DNA of 64,000 bases from Burkholderia latens (GTDB taxonomy: Bacteria; Pseudomonadota; Gammaproteobacteria; Burkholderiales; Burkholderiaceae): positions 234,379-298,378 of the forward strand of contig NZ_CABVPL010000001.1 in the NCBI RefSeq assembly GCF_902499045.1, read 5' to 3'. Position numbers and translations under genes: made by a program. Under the pieces are notes generated by a model that was given only the letters and a program-made list of their open reading frames with translations, was not told the origin of the DNA and ran no database searches. Shown here one piece after another: positions 25,107-34,406 of the stretch. Numbering within the stretch: the first letter of the stretch is position 1; every line of letters starts with the position of its first letter.

Positions 25107-26561
25107 ATGACCTCCGTCGACACTACCCCCGTCCTCGACCATGACAAGCTCGTGACCTTCGTCGAGCGCAAGTGGAACGATGAAATCCTTCACGCACTGA
25201 CCGACTACATCGCGATTCCCGCGAAAAGCCCGGCATTCGACCCCGACTGGGCGAAGCGCGGGTATCTCGAACGGGTCGTCACCGACGCCGCGCAGTGGGC
25301 CGAGCGCCAGCCGGTGAAAGGCCTGAAGCTCGAGATCGTACGCTTGCCCGGCCGCACGCCGGTGATCTTCTTCGAAACGCCGGCCACGCGCTCGGGCAGC
25401 ACCGACACGATCCTGTTGTACGGCCATCTCGACAAGCAGCCCGAATTCGACGGCTGGCGCGCCGACCTCGGCCCGTGGACGCCGAAGCTCGAGAACGGCA
25501 AGCTGTACGGCCGCGGCGGCGCGGATGACGGCTACGCGATCTACGCGAGCCTCGCGGCGCTCGGCGCGCTCGACGAGCAGGGCGTCGAACGGCCGCGCTG
25601 CGTCGGCCTGATCGAGACCTGCGAGGAGTCGGGCAGCTACGACCTGCTGCCGTACGTCGACGCGCTGCGCGACCGGCTCGGCCAGGTGTCGCTCGTCGTG
25701 TGCCTCGATTCGGGCGCCGGCAACTACGACCAGATGTGGCTCACGACGTCGCTGCGCGGGCTCGTGTCCGGCGACCTGCAGGTCGAGGTGCTCGAGGAAG
25801 GCGTGCACTCGGGCGTGTTCGGCGGCATCGCGCCGTCGAGCTTCCGCGTGATGCGCCAGCTGTTCGAGCGCCTCGAAGACGCGAAGAACGGCAACCTGCT
25901 GCCCAGCGTGTTCCATTGCGAGATTCCCGACAGCCGCGTGCGGGAAGCCGACGCGGCCGCCGCGATTCTCGGCGACGCGGTGTGGAAGGGGCTGCCGTGG
26001 GCGTGCGGTGCGGACGGCAAGCCGGTGCTGCCGACCACGACCGATCCGCGCGAGGCGCTGCTGAACTCGACGTGGCGTCCGTCGCTGTCCGTGACCGGTG
26101 CGGCCGGGCTGCCGGCGCTCGCCGACGCGGGCAACGTGCTGCGCCCGCGCACCGCGTTCAAGCTGTCGCTGCGCCTGCCGCCGCTCGTCGACGCCGCGCA
26201 GGCCGTGCAGCAGCTGAAGGAACTGCTCGAGCTCGACCCGCCGTACAACGCGAAGGTCACGTTCAAGCCGGATGCGGGCGCCGCGACCGGCTGGAGCGCG
26301 CCGGATCTCGCACCGTGGCTCGCGTCGTCGCTCGACGCCGCGTCGCGCCGCCATTTCGGCGCGGACTGCGCATACATGGGCCTCGGCGGCACGATCCCAT
26401 TGATGAACGTGCTGCAGGCCGGCTTCCCGTCCGCGCAGTTCATGGTGTGCGGCGTGCTCGGGCCGAAGTCGAATGCGCACGGCCCCAACGAGTTCCTGCA
26501 CGTGCCGTACGCGAAGAAGCTGACCGCGGCGGTCGCGGACGTGATCGCGTCCGCGCGCTGA
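25107..26561 (+). CDS. M20-family metallopeptidase
   Basis: The 484-residue enzyme has the M20 zinc-site residues in order: His in 'LYGHLDKQPE', bridging Asp in 'RGGADDGYA', Glu-Glu in 'CEESGS', Asp in 'VCLDSGAG', and the C-terminal His in 'SNAHGPNEFLH'. A dimerisation insert occupies the middle. Members hydrolyse peptides or N-acyl amino acids; this one resembles carnosinase/DUG1-like dipeptidases. The ATG at 25107 gives the family's length. The next gene begins 68 bp on and may be co-transcribed. Confidence 0.88.
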   Translation: MTSVDTTPVLDHDKLVTFVERKWNDEILHALTDYIAIPAKSPAFDPDWAKRGYLERVVTDAAQWAERQPVKGLKLEIVRLPGRTPVIFFETPATRSGSTDTILLYGHLDKQPEFDGWRADLGPWTPKLENGKLYGRGGADDGYAIYASLAALGALDEQGVERPRCVGLIETCEESGSYDLLPYVDALRDRLGQVSLVVCLDSGAGNYDQMWLTTSLRGLVSGDLQVEVLEEGVHSGVFGGIAPSSFRVMRQLFERLEDAKNGNLLPSVFHCEIPDSRVREADAAAAILGDAVWKGLPWACGADGKPVLPTTTDPREALLNSTWRPSLSVTGAAGLPALADAGNVLRPRTAFKLSLRLPPLVDAAQAVQQLKELLELDPPYNAKVTFKPDAGAATGWSAPDLAPWLASSLDAASRRHFGADCAYMGLGGTIPLMNVLQAGFPSAQFMVCGVLGPKSNAHGPNEFLHVPYAKKLTAAVADVIASAR

Positions 26562-26629
26562 GCGCTCGCGCCGCGTGCCTGTTCCGCCCGATCCGACCGG
26601 ATTCAACCCGACCTGACGGAGCCTTGCCG

Positions 26630-27739
26630 ATGACCGCGCTGCCGACATCCGATACCGACGTGCTTCGCATGCGCGCCGAACCGCTGCACGCATTCGTCGC
26701 GGCGCTGTGGGAGCGGGCCGGCAGCAGCGAGCGCGAGGCGCGGCTCGTCGCCGATCACCTGGTCGGCGCGAACCTCGCCGGGCACGATTCGCACGGGATC
26801 GGGATGATCCCGAACTACGTCGCGTCATGGCGGGAAGGGCAACTGCAACTGAACGGGCACGCGTCGATCGTTCGCGACGGCGGCGCAGTGCTGACCATCG
26901 ATGGCGGCCGCGGCTTCGGCCAGGTGATCGCGTTCGAGGCAATGGTCGAAGGGATCGAGCGCGCGCGGCGCATGGGCATCTGCGCGATCGGGCTGCGCGA
27001 TGTCCATCACCTCGGCCGCATCGGGCACTGGGCCGAGCAATGCGCGCGTTCGGGGCTCGTGTCGTTCCATTTCGTCAACGTACCCGGCGACTTGCTGGTC
27101 GCGCCGCTGCACGGCACCGATCCGCGTTTCGGCACGAATCCGTTCTGCGCTGCGTATCCGCGCGCGGGCCGGCCGCCGCTGCTGCTCGACTTCGCGACGA
27201 GCGCGATCGCGTATGGCAAGACGCGCGTCGCATACAACCAAGGCAAGCGCGTGCCGGCCGGATCGCTGATCGATCATCGCGGCCAGCCGACCGACGATCC
27301 GGCCGTGATGCACGAACAGCCATTCGGTTCGCTGCTGCCGTTCGGCCTGCACAAAGGCTATGCGCTGGCCGCGATGTGCGAGATCTTCGGCGGCGCGCTG
27401 GTGGGCGGGCATACGACCTACGGCGACACGCTGCAGAAGACGAGCGCGATCGTCAACGGGATGCTGTCGGTGCTGATCGATCCGAACGCGTTCGATGCCG
27501 CCGACGCGGAGCGTGAAGCCGACGCGTTCGTCGCGTGGGCGAAGGCGTCGCCGCAGGCGTGCGACGTGCCGGTGCAGATGCCCGGCGAGCCGGAGGAAGC
27601 GAGCCGCGCCGCGCGCGGTGCACAAGGCATTCCGGTCGATCGTGCGACGTGGCGGCAGATCCGCGAAAGCGCGGCGGCCGTCGGCTTCGGCGACGCGGAA
27701 CTTGATACGTGGACGCAGTGCTGCACCGGCGCTGCGTGA
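26630..27739 (+). CDS. Malate/L-lactate dehydrogenase-family (LdhA2-type) oxidoreductase
   Basis: The 369-residue protein has the signatures of the NAD(P)-dependent malate/lactate/sulfolactate family: 'HLVGANLAGHDSHGIGMIPN', 'VHHLGRIGHWAEQCA' with the catalytic His, 'GTNPFCAAYP' and 'LLPFGLHKGYALA'. These reduce 2-oxo acids to (S)-2-hydroxy acids or act on related substrates such as ureidoglycolate. The exact substrate is not clear. ACGGAG lies upstream of the ATG. It may share a transcript with the M20 peptidase. Confidence 0.88.
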   Translation: MTALPTSDTDVLRMRAEPLHAFVAALWERAGSSEREARLVADHLVGANLAGHDSHGIGMIPNYVASWREGQLQLNGHASIVRDGGAVLTIDGGRGFGQVIAFEAMVEGIERARRMGICAIGLRDVHHLGRIGHWAEQCARSGLVSFHFVNVPGDLLVAPLHGTDPRFGTNPFCAAYPRAGRPPLLLDFATSAIAYGKTRVAYNQGKRVPAGSLIDHRGQPTDDPAVMHEQPFGSLLPFGLHKGYALAAMCEIFGGALVGGHTTYGDTLQKTSAIVNGMLSVLIDPNAFDAADAEREADAFVAWAKASPQACDVPVQMPGEPEEASRAARGAQGIPVDRATWRQIRESAAAVGFGDAELDTWTQCCTGAA

Positions 27740-27776
27740 CGACCCGACGCAACGCAACGGCACGACAGGACAATCG

Positions 27777-28505
27777 ATGGGCTGGCAGGCTGACAAGGCG
27801 CACGGCGAAGAGATCGCCTATCAGATCGCGGGCCTCGGCCGCGTCGACGTCACGCGGTTCTTCAGCGGCGCGGCGATGCGGCTCGACGGCGTGATGTTCG
27901 GGTTTCTCGCGCGCGGATCGCTGTTTCTGCGTGTCGATGACGTGAACCGGCCCGCGTTCGTCGCGGCGGGGATGGGGCCGTTTTCATACGCGGGGCGCAC
28001 GCGCACCGTCGCGCTCGAAGGCTATTACGAAACGCCGGCCGACGTGCTCGAGGATGCCGGCGCGCTGTTCGACTGGTGTCGCGGCGCATATCGCGCGGCG
28101 TTGCTGGCCGGGGCGCCGAAGCGCAACGCGAAGGCGGTTCGGGCGCGGGATCCGGGCGCGGCGTCGCGCACCGCACGAAAGCGCGCACCGAAGCCGGCGC
28201 CGACGCCGCTGCATGTGCCGGAATCCGAAGTGGCTGCGACATCGGCTCCGAAGCGTGTGAAGAAGAACGGTGCGTCGAAGCCGGTGAAAGCGCCGGAATC
28301 CGAACCGGCATCAAAAGCCGCACTGAAGCGTCGGACGACGGCGAAACCGGCGCCGACGTCGCGGTCCGAGCTACGCACGGCTGCAGCGTCGAAACCGGCA
28401 GCGAAGCGGAGCGCGAAACCGCCCGCGAAACCGCCCGCAAAGGCGGTGGCAAAACCCGCATCGAAACCGGCCGTGCAATCCGTGCCCAAGCGCAAGCGTC
28501 CGTAG
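27777..28505 (+). CDS. TfoX N-terminal-domain protein with histone H1-like basic tail
   Basis: Residues 1 to about 110 form a TfoX-N domain ('FFSGAAMRLDGVMFGFLARG', 'LFLRVDDVNRPAF', 'YYETPADVLEDAGALFDWC'). Residues about 115-242 are a low-complexity Ala/Lys/Pro/Arg tail with repeated 'KPPAK' and 'KPASKPA', like the C-terminal tails of bacterial H1-like proteins that bind DNA non-specifically. The stand-alone TfoX-N fold is about 110 residues, so the tail more than doubles it. The gene starts 37 bp after the dehydrogenase. A nucleoid or DNA-uptake role would be inference. Confidence 0.85.
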   Translation: MGWQADKAHGEEIAYQIAGLGRVDVTRFFSGAAMRLDGVMFGFLARGSLFLRVDDVNRPAFVAAGMGPFSYAGRTRTVALEGYYETPADVLEDAGALFDWCRGAYRAALLAGAPKRNAKAVRARDPGAASRTARKRAPKPAPTPLHVPESEVAATSAPKRVKKNGASKPVKAPESEPASKAALKRRTTAKPAPTSRSELRTAAASKPAAKRSAKPPAKPPAKAVAKPASKPAVQSVPKRKRP

Positions 28506-28793
28506 CTCTGCCACGGCGCGGGATTTCCGTGGTCTTTTCTTTCCGATTCATCGATTCGTCAGTCGTCGCGCGATGCGTGCGAAACGCGCCGCCGACTTCC
28601 GATACACGAAAACAGAAACGCGGCCGCCCGCATATTCCCGAAGCTTCACAACGGCGGCCGTGGCGTTTATGATCGGCGCGGATCGCGCCCGCGTCCGGCG
28701 CGGCTCGTGCCGGCCCTGACAGCGGCCCCGCGAACGGCGCATCGAACGCCGCGCGGCATGTCCCCCACTCATCGTTCCTGTCGGAGACAACCG

Positions 28794-29372
28794 ATGCTCG
28801 TCCTGATTCTCGGCTTAGCGGTCTTCCTCGGTGTGCACTCGATTCGGATCGTGGCCGACGGCTGGCGTGCCGCGATGATCGCGCGCATCGGCGAGAAGCG
28901 CTGGAAGGCGGGCTATTCGATCGCGTCGGTCATCGGCTTCGTGCTGATCATCCGCGGCTACGCGGTCGCGCGCGAGAATGCGACGCTGCTGTGGGTAACG
29001 CCCGTCGGCGTCCGTCACCTGACGGGCATGCTGACCGCGGTCGCGTTCGTGCTGATCGCCGCGTCGTACGTGCCGCGCAACCGGATCAAGACGCTCGCCG
29101 GGCATCCGATGGTCGCCGGCGTGATGGTGTGGGCCGTCGCGCACCTGCTCGTCAACGGCACCGTGCATGCGGCCGTGCTGTTCGGTGCGTTCTTCGTGTG
29201 GTCGCTCATCCTGTTCATCGTGTCGCGCACGCGCGATCGTCGCGACGGCATCCGCTATCCTGCCGGACGTCTGTCCGGTGACGTCGCCGCCATCGCGGCC
29301 GGGCTCATCGCGTGGGCGGTATTCGCGTTGTTTCTGCACGGCCCGCTGATCGGCGTGCGGCCGTTTGGTTGA
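28794..29372 (+). CDS. NnrU-family membrane protein
   Basis: The 192-residue protein has about six hydrophobic spans and the NnrU pattern: 'LFLGVHSIRIV'-like start ('AVFLGVHSIRIVADGWR'), 'HLTGMLTAVAFVLIAASYVP', 'GHPMVAGVMVWAVAHLLVNG'. NnrU was named in denitrifiers, but most members, like this one, are not next to nitric-oxide genes and related proteins isomerise carotenoids; function here is open. The ATG at 28794 follows GGAGACAACCG. The 288 bp upstream hold nothing I can call. Confidence 0.85.
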   Translation: MLVLILGLAVFLGVHSIRIVADGWRAAMIARIGEKRWKAGYSIASVIGFVLIIRGYAVARENATLLWVTPVGVRHLTGMLTAVAFVLIAASYVPRNRIKTLAGHPMVAGVMVWAVAHLLVNGTVHAAVLFGAFFVWSLILFIVSRTRDRRDGIRYPAGRLSGDVAAIAAGLIAWAVFALFLHGPLIGVRPFG

Positions 29373-29482
29373 GCGCGCGCCATGCAACGCGGCATGGCGA
29401 GATATCCGACCTTGCGGATTACTGATCAATCGAGATCGTTGCAGTGAAACGTAAGCCGCGACGGCGCCGCAATGCGTGTGCG

Positions 29483-30286
29483 TCAGATCGGCTTGACGAA
29501 CAGCCCGATGGTCAGCGCGACGCCGATGCAGACGATCGCGATTCGCAGCACGCGCTCGTTCACGCGGTGCAGTGCCCACGCGCCGAGCAGGCCGCCGACG
29601 ATCGCACCGCCGCCGAGCGCAATTGCCGCGCGCCAGTGCAGGTGCGGCGACGTGACGAACAGCACGACGGCCGACGCATTCATCACGCCCGCGAGCGCAT
29701 TCTTGGTGGACATCGCGTGACGCGGCGGCAGGCCGGCCATCGTCAGCGCGGCCATCATCAGGAATCCGATGCCGCCGCCGAAGTAACCGCCGTAGATCGC
29801 GATCAGAAACTGCGAGATGCCAGCCGCGACGGGGCCGAGATGCTGCGTGCCCGCGCCCGGCTTGCGGAAGAAACTGCCCCACGCGAACACGATCGTCGCG
29901 AACAACACGAGCCACGGCACCAGGTGCGAGAAGATCGACGATGGGGTTTTCAGCAGCAGCAGGCCGCCGAGCGCACCGCCGACCACGCTGATCGCGAACA
30001 GCGCGCGAAACGGCAGCTTTCCGACGCCGCTCACCATGTTGCGGCTCGCCCAACCCGTCGTGACCTGACCGGGGAACAGTGCGACGGTCGACGTGATGTT
30101 CGCCGCGAGCGGCGACATCCCGGATACGATCAGCGCGGGCAGCGTGACGAACGAGCCGCCGCCGGCGAGAGCGTTCTGCAGGCCGGCCCACAGGCCGGCA
30201 ACGATGATGAGAGCGAGCACGATCGATTGATCCGGAATATCCAACCTTGAAACGCTGATGACCCAGCCCGCCGTGCGGGGATGCAC
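29483..30286 (-). CDS. TauE/SafE-family sulfite/organosulfonate exporter
   Basis: The 267-residue protein has about eight membrane spans and the TauE/SafE repeats: 'NALAGGGSFVTLPALIVSGM' in the first half and 'YGGYFGGGIGFLMMAALTMAG' in the second. Members export sulfite, sulfoacetate or similar anions. No sulfur-oxidation genes are adjacent. The upstream-most ATG at 30286 lacks a clear ribosome site; a start within the first 15-25 codons, nearer the first span, is possible. Confidence 0.85.
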   Translation of the reverse strand: MHPRTAGWVISVSRLDIPDQSIVLALIIVAGLWAGLQNALAGGGSFVTLPALIVSGMSPLAANITSTVALFPGQVTTGWASRNMVSGVGKLPFRALFAISVVGGALGGLLLLKTPSSIFSHLVPWLVLFATIVFAWGSFFRKPGAGTQHLGPVAAGISQFLIAIYGGYFGGGIGFLMMAALTMAGLPPRHAMSTKNALAGVMNASAVVLFVTSPHLHWRAAIALGGGAIVGGLLGAWALHRVNERVLRIAIVCIGVALTIGLFVKPI

Positions 30287-30564
30287 GATGGTAATTCAGG
30301 ACCGCCGCGCACGCACGCGTTATCCGGGCCACTGCGGCACTGGCCGGCGGCGGGGAGAAATGTGCCGCGATTATTTCTCGTCAGGATTCAATGTCTCGGA
30401 AATGGAATTGGTTATATCCGGGTGGGATTTTACGGATTTGGTTTGGAGAGAGCGCTTCGCGATATGAGTTGACGTGGTTTCAGTAACAACTGAATTGAAT
30501 TTTTGGATCCCGACAGAGCGAATAGCCGTAAGGGAGTTACCGTCGGGCACGAGCGTGTCCATCG
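30287..30564. other. Low-GC intergenic stretch with no supportable gene
   Basis: The bases from about 30355 to 30560 are AT-rich compared with the flanks. Two short frames here (30258-30467, 30281-30472) are not supported. The region joins a decayed HlyD gene, so it may be what remains of a deleted upstream segment. Confidence 0.45.
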
Positions 30565-31852
30565 GTGTCGAGCTTACAGAAGGTTGAGAACGCAAGTCCT
30601 TGCTTCGACGGCAAACCGGTCGAACGCGCGATCGGCCTGGACGCGCCGGCGCCCGCGTGGCCGGCGCGCGTGCTGATCGTGCACGAGCGGGCCGCGCGAC
30701 GTGACGAGCGCGTCGACGGCTACCTGTGCGCCAGACCCGACACGTGGCTGCACGATCTGTTCTCCGCGCAATGGAAAGTGGTCGGTGTTCGCGAACCTCG
30801 ACGAAGTCGCGGTCGGCGAAGGCAAGGTCACGCCGGCCTCGAAAGGGCAGGTCATCCAGAGTCTCGAAGGCGGCATCCTGTCGGAGCTGGCGGTGCGCGA
30901 AGGCGACGTCGTGGATGCAGGCCAGCGGCTCGCGACGCTGGATCCGGTGCTCGCGCGCTCGTCGATGGAGGAAACGCTCGAGCGGATTACCGCATTGCAG
31001 GGGCGCGCCGCGCGGCTGTATGCGGAGATGAACGACCTGCCCGGCATCGAATTTCCGGCGGAACTGGCGAACGAGAAGGCCGTGACCGGGCGTGAGCGTC
31101 AGTTGTTCGTCGCGAACCGCCGCGCGTTTCGCGAAAACGTCGCGAACCTGCGCGAACAGCTGCGCCTCGCCGAGGACGAACTCCGCATTGCGTTGCCGCT
31201 GCTGAAAACCGGCGCGACCAACGAGGTCGAGGTGCTGAGGCTGCGCCAGAAGGCCGCCGAATTTTCCACGAAGCTCGCGTCAGCGCAGAGCGAGTATTAC
31301 GTCGCGCTGAAAGCCGATTATTCGAAGACGATGGCCGATCTCGAGCCGCTGCTGAAGGTTCGCGAAGGGCGTGCCGACCAGTTGCGGCGAACCGTGATTC
31401 GCGCGCCGGCCCGCGGCATCGTGAAGGACATTCGCGTGTCCACGGTCGGCGGCGTGATTCCGCCGGGCGGCATGCTGATGGAAATCGTGCCGCTCGACGA
31501 CCAGTTGCTGATCGAGGCACGGCTCAGCCCTCGCGACATCGCGTTCATCCATCCGGGGCAGGAGGCGACCGTGAAGATCACGGCGTTCGAGCCGTCGATC
31601 TACGGGTCGCTGCCCGCGAAGGTCGAGCGGATTTCGCCCGACACGATCGAGGACCAGGTCGACCGGCGCGTGTACTACTACCGGGTCTACGTGCTCACGC
31701 GGCACGCGTATCTGGAAACCCGCGACGGCAAGCGGCATCCGATCCTGCCGGGGATGGTCGCGACCGCGGAGATTCGCACCGGGCGCCGCACCGTGTTCGA
31801 CTACCTCGTCAAGCCGTTGAACCGCGCGGCCGAGGCGCTGCGCGAACGCTGA
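30565..31852 (+). pseudogene. HlyD-family type I secretion adaptor, N-terminally disrupted
   Basis: From nt about 30780 a frame encodes a clear HlyD adaptor: 'FANLDEVAVGEGKVTP', 'QVIQSLEGGILSELAVREGD', long helical hairpin, 'VIRAPARGIVKDIRVSTVGG' and 'PGMVATAEIRTG'. Intact homologues have a cytoplasmic segment and a membrane span directly before the 'WA' that leads into 'DEVAVG'. Here that span is missing: the only starts in frame (GTG 30701) give a short polar N-terminus, while a different frame (from 30565) is open over the same stretch, suggesting a deletion plus frameshift. No ABC transporter or outer-membrane partner is adjacent. Probably non-functional. Confidence 0.7.
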
Positions 31853-31872
31853 CGCGCAGCGCGCGCGGCCGG

Positions 31873-32436
31873 TCACGCGTGCGGCGCCGCATCACCGCTG
31901 TCGCCGACATCCGGGTAGACGATCGTGCCGTCGTCGCGGATCACCGCGCCGGCCGTGAGCCGCGCGGGTTCGACGCGGCTCTTGCCCATGATGTGCAGCA
32001 CCGTTTCGCCGCGTGCGATCAGATAGTCGGACACGATGCGCCGATGACAGCGCCACCACACGGCTTCCGAGCACATGATCGCGCAGCGCCGCCGATGCCC
32101 TCGCGCGATCAGCTCGTCGAGGCCCGTCCGAAACTCGGGCGACAGCGCGTAGTCTGCATAGCGATGGAAGCTGCGGTTGGTCCAGAAGCCGTTGACTTCG
32201 GCGAGCACGCCGTGCGACTTGGCGCGCAGCCCGCCGAGTGCCGCGATGTGCGCGTACCGGATGTCGGCCGCGGCCAGTGCATCGGGCAGTGTCGCTTCAT
32301 TGAACTGCGGATTCGTACGCGAGCGCGTCATCTTCCGGATATCGGCGAGCAGCGCGACGTCGACCGCATCGAGCATCTCGACGAACTCGTCGAGCGTGCG
32401 GTTCGAGTGGCCGATGGTGTAAAACGGCAGCGTCAC
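31873..32436 (-). CDS. DUF488-family protein
   Basis: The 187-residue product begins with GTG as 'TLPFYTIGHSNRTLDEFVEM' and has the DUF488 pattern 'LLADIRKMTRSRTNPQFNE', 'YAHIAALGGLRAKSHG' and 'CAIMCSEAVWWRCHRRIVSD', where conserved Cys, His and Arg residues cluster. Function is unknown; some relatives are proposed nucleases or RNA-modifying proteins. The GTG overlaps the stop of the upstream gene by four bases (GTGA), so the two are coupled. Confidence 0.85.
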   Translation of the reverse strand: MTLPFYTIGHSNRTLDEFVEMLDAVDVALLADIRKMTRSRTNPQFNEATLPDALAAADIRYAHIAALGGLRAKSHGVLAEVNGFWTNRSFHRYADYALSPEFRTGLDELIARGHRRRCAIMCSEAVWWRCHRRIVSDYLIARGETVLHIMGKSRVEPARLTAGAVIRDDGTIVYPDVGDSGDAAPHA

Positions 32437-32660
32437 GCGTCGTCCTTGCCGGTGATGCGTTCGAGCACGCGGCCGCGATGCGCGGCAATGTGGTCCGTAC
32501 GGTCGCTCTTGATCTCGTATTGCGGATCGTCGGGCGACGCGCGGTGGCGATGGCCGTTGTAGTCGAAATCCTTCGTATGGATCGCGACGATCCTGCCGGT
32601 CACGTAACCGGCTTCGGAATTCCAGCGGACGTGGTCGCCTAGCTTGAACGGGGTGGTCAT
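32433..32660 (-). CDS. DUF2945 (hypervirulence-associated TUDOR-like) small protein
   Basis: From the ATG at 32660, preceded by AAGGAGG, the 75-residue product reads 'MTTPFKLGDHVRWNSEAG' then 'GRIVAIHTKDFDYNGHRH' and 'PQYEIKSDRTDHIAAHRG', the compact beta domain of DUF2945. Biochemical function is unknown. It is translationally coupled to the DUF488 gene downstream. An ATG at 32708 would add 16 residues without a better ribosome site. Confidence 0.85.
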   Translation of the reverse strand: MTTPFKLGDHVRWNSEAGYVTGRIVAIHTKDFDYNGHRHRASPDDPQYEIKSDRTDHIAAHRGRVLERITGKDDA

Positions 32661-32954
32661 GCCGGGAGCCTCCTTGCATCGGTGCGGTGTTGTCGTCTTC
32701 CGTGGCATGCTTATTATCGGCGCCGGACGCGCACGGAAAAAGATGCAGACGGCGGCGCAAGCGGCATGCGGGGGCCAGAGCGGCGCAGCAGGTAAAGCAG
32801 GACGACGGGCGGGTGTGAGGCCTGCCCCGGACGCTCAGATTCGAACACGCACGACGAGCGGGGCGTGATAGCGAGATCGGTGCGCGGGGGTATCGAGGGT
32901 TTCTTTGATGTGCCGTGCCGCGATGCGATTCGCGGCACGGCACCCGAGGCGCGC

Positions 32955-33344
32955 TTACTCGCCGAGCTTCGCAGTCACGCAGCCGGTGCTCGCACATTCG
33001 CGCTCGCGTTCGCGCAGGAACGTCAAACGCGATTGCGTGAGGTCGATCGCGCACTGCAGGTTCACGAGATAGCCGTCGTCGCGGGTTTCGCTGCAGCGGT
33101 CATCGCGCTGCTTCATCCATGCGAGTTGCCCCGTCTTCAGCTTCGCCTGCTGGTCGCCGCTCAGCAGCTTGCGCACGCGGCCGTATTCGTCGTTCAGTTC
33201 GCGGTCGACCTGAGAAAACTCGTTGCTGCTGCAGTACACCTGATCGAATGCGCTGCGCGGTTTCCCGCAACCGGCCGCGTGCGCGGCGAACGGCACGGCG
33301 AGCGCGAGCAGTGCACAGGATGCAAGCAGATTCTTCTTCTTCAT
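32955..33344 (-). CDS. LprI-like (DUF1311) secreted protein
   Basis: The 129-residue protein has a signal peptide ('MKKKNLLASCALLALAVPFA', cleavage after 'AHA') and then an LprI-type domain with paired cysteines ('CGKPRSAFDQVYC', 'CSETRDDGYLVNLQC', 'CASTGC') and the motif 'QLAWMKQRDDRC'. LprI of Mycobacterium is a lysozyme inhibitor; most members are unassigned. It follows an N-acetylmuramoyl-alanine amidase gene by 50 bp on the same strand, a fitting wall-related context. GAGGAG precedes the ATG. Confidence 0.85.
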   Translation of the reverse strand: MKKKNLLASCALLALAVPFAAHAAGCGKPRSAFDQVYCSSNEFSQVDRELNDEYGRVRKLLSGDQQAKLKTGQLAWMKQRDDRCSETRDDGYLVNLQCAIDLTQSRLTFLRERERECASTGCVTAKLGE

Positions 33345-33394
33345 GATGGTGCTCCTCACTGGGTGAAAACCGTTGAAACCGGCCGGCACTGCCG

Positions 33395-34156
33395 TTACCG
33401 GGCGGCCGTACATGCATCGATGCCGCCTGCGATCGCGGCGGCCAGACGCTGGATCGTCTCGCGTTGCGCGAGCCGCTTTTCCTCATCGGGATTGACGATT
33501 ACGCCGGCTTCGACCAGCACGGCCGGAATCGGCGCGGTGCGCAGCACGACGAGATCGTCGAAGCGGTGGATGCCGAGTTGCGGATCGATCAGCGGGCGGT
33601 TCTCGCCCTTGATCGGCTGCGCGTGATACAGCGACGGCCGTTCGCCGGCCGCGACCAGCCGCCCGGCGATCGACTTCGCGCAGCGCAGGCTTTCCGCGTA
33701 ATGCGGATTGCGTTCCGACACGAACACCGCGAAGCCGCGGAATTCGCGTTGCCGGCCGGCGTCGATGAACTGCTGCTGCATCGAATCGTGATGGATCGAC
33801 ACGAACAGGTTCGCATCGGGCGCCTGCGTCGAACGCTGGTCGAGCGCGATCTCGCGGCCGTCGGCGGACGTGCGCAGCACGCGATCGCCGTGCGCGACGA
33901 GCTTGTCGGCAACAGCGGTGGACAGGTCGAGGTTGTACCGGTACTCGACACGGCCGCTTGCGCTGGTTGCACCGGGATGGGCCGGCGTATGGCCGGTATC
34001 GACGACGATGTAGCTGGCCGACGCCGATTGCGCATCGGGACTTGCGGCATCGGCCGCGGGCAGCGCCAGCGAGGCGCCGAGCAGCGGCGCGCATGCGAGT
34101 ACGCGCACGGCGGCGCGCGCGAACGGGCGAAGGCGTCGGGCGGTTCGGTTTGTCAT
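33395..34156 (-). CDS. N-acetylmuramoyl-L-alanine amidase (Amidase_3)
   Basis: From the Met at 34156 the 253-residue product has a basic signal peptide ('MTNRTARRLRPFARAA', hydrophobic core, cleavage near 'ADAA') and an Amidase_3 domain. Zinc ligands are visible as His in 'VVDTGHTPAHPGA', Glu in 'VEYRYN', His in 'SIHHDS'; the catalytic Glu is in 'AVLVEAGVIVN'. It cleaves the amide bond between N-acetylmuramic acid and the stem peptide in the periplasm. No AMIN domain is present. ATGs at 34177 and 34216 are alternatives without better ribosome sites. Confidence 0.85.
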   Translation of the reverse strand: MTNRTARRLRPFARAAVRVLACAPLLGASLALPAADAASPDAQSASASYIVVDTGHTPAHPGATSASGRVEYRYNLDLSTAVADKLVAHGDRVLRTSADGREIALDQRSTQAPDANLFVSIHHDSMQQQFIDAGRQREFRGFAVFVSERNPHYAESLRCAKSIAGRLVAAGERPSLYHAQPIKGENRPLIDPQLGIHRFDDLVVLRTAPIPAVLVEAGVIVNPDEEKRLAQRETIQRLAAAIAGGIDACTAAR

Positions 34157-34406
34157 TGTTGTTGTCGAGGAGGGCATACGGCGCGTCGCATGGCGCGGCG
34201 CCATCGGCCTGCTCAATGCAGTCGGAATGTCGCGCGATTATAGCCGTTGCCGGCGGCGCGGCAATAAGCGCACGGTGTCGCGGCAGTGGACGCGTTCATC
34301 TGCAGTGCCGCGCACGCGGCCGTTGCGGTCGACGCGATTGCCGCCGCGCGCGGCACGCACGCTCAGGGCCGGCAACGGGTCGCACGCGGCGTCGCGTGAG
34401 CGGCGC

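Noticed and set aside
30258-30472. Two short plus-strand frames before the HlyD remnant
   Set aside because: They overlap the TauE-type gene start or low-GC sequence and encode no recognisable protein.
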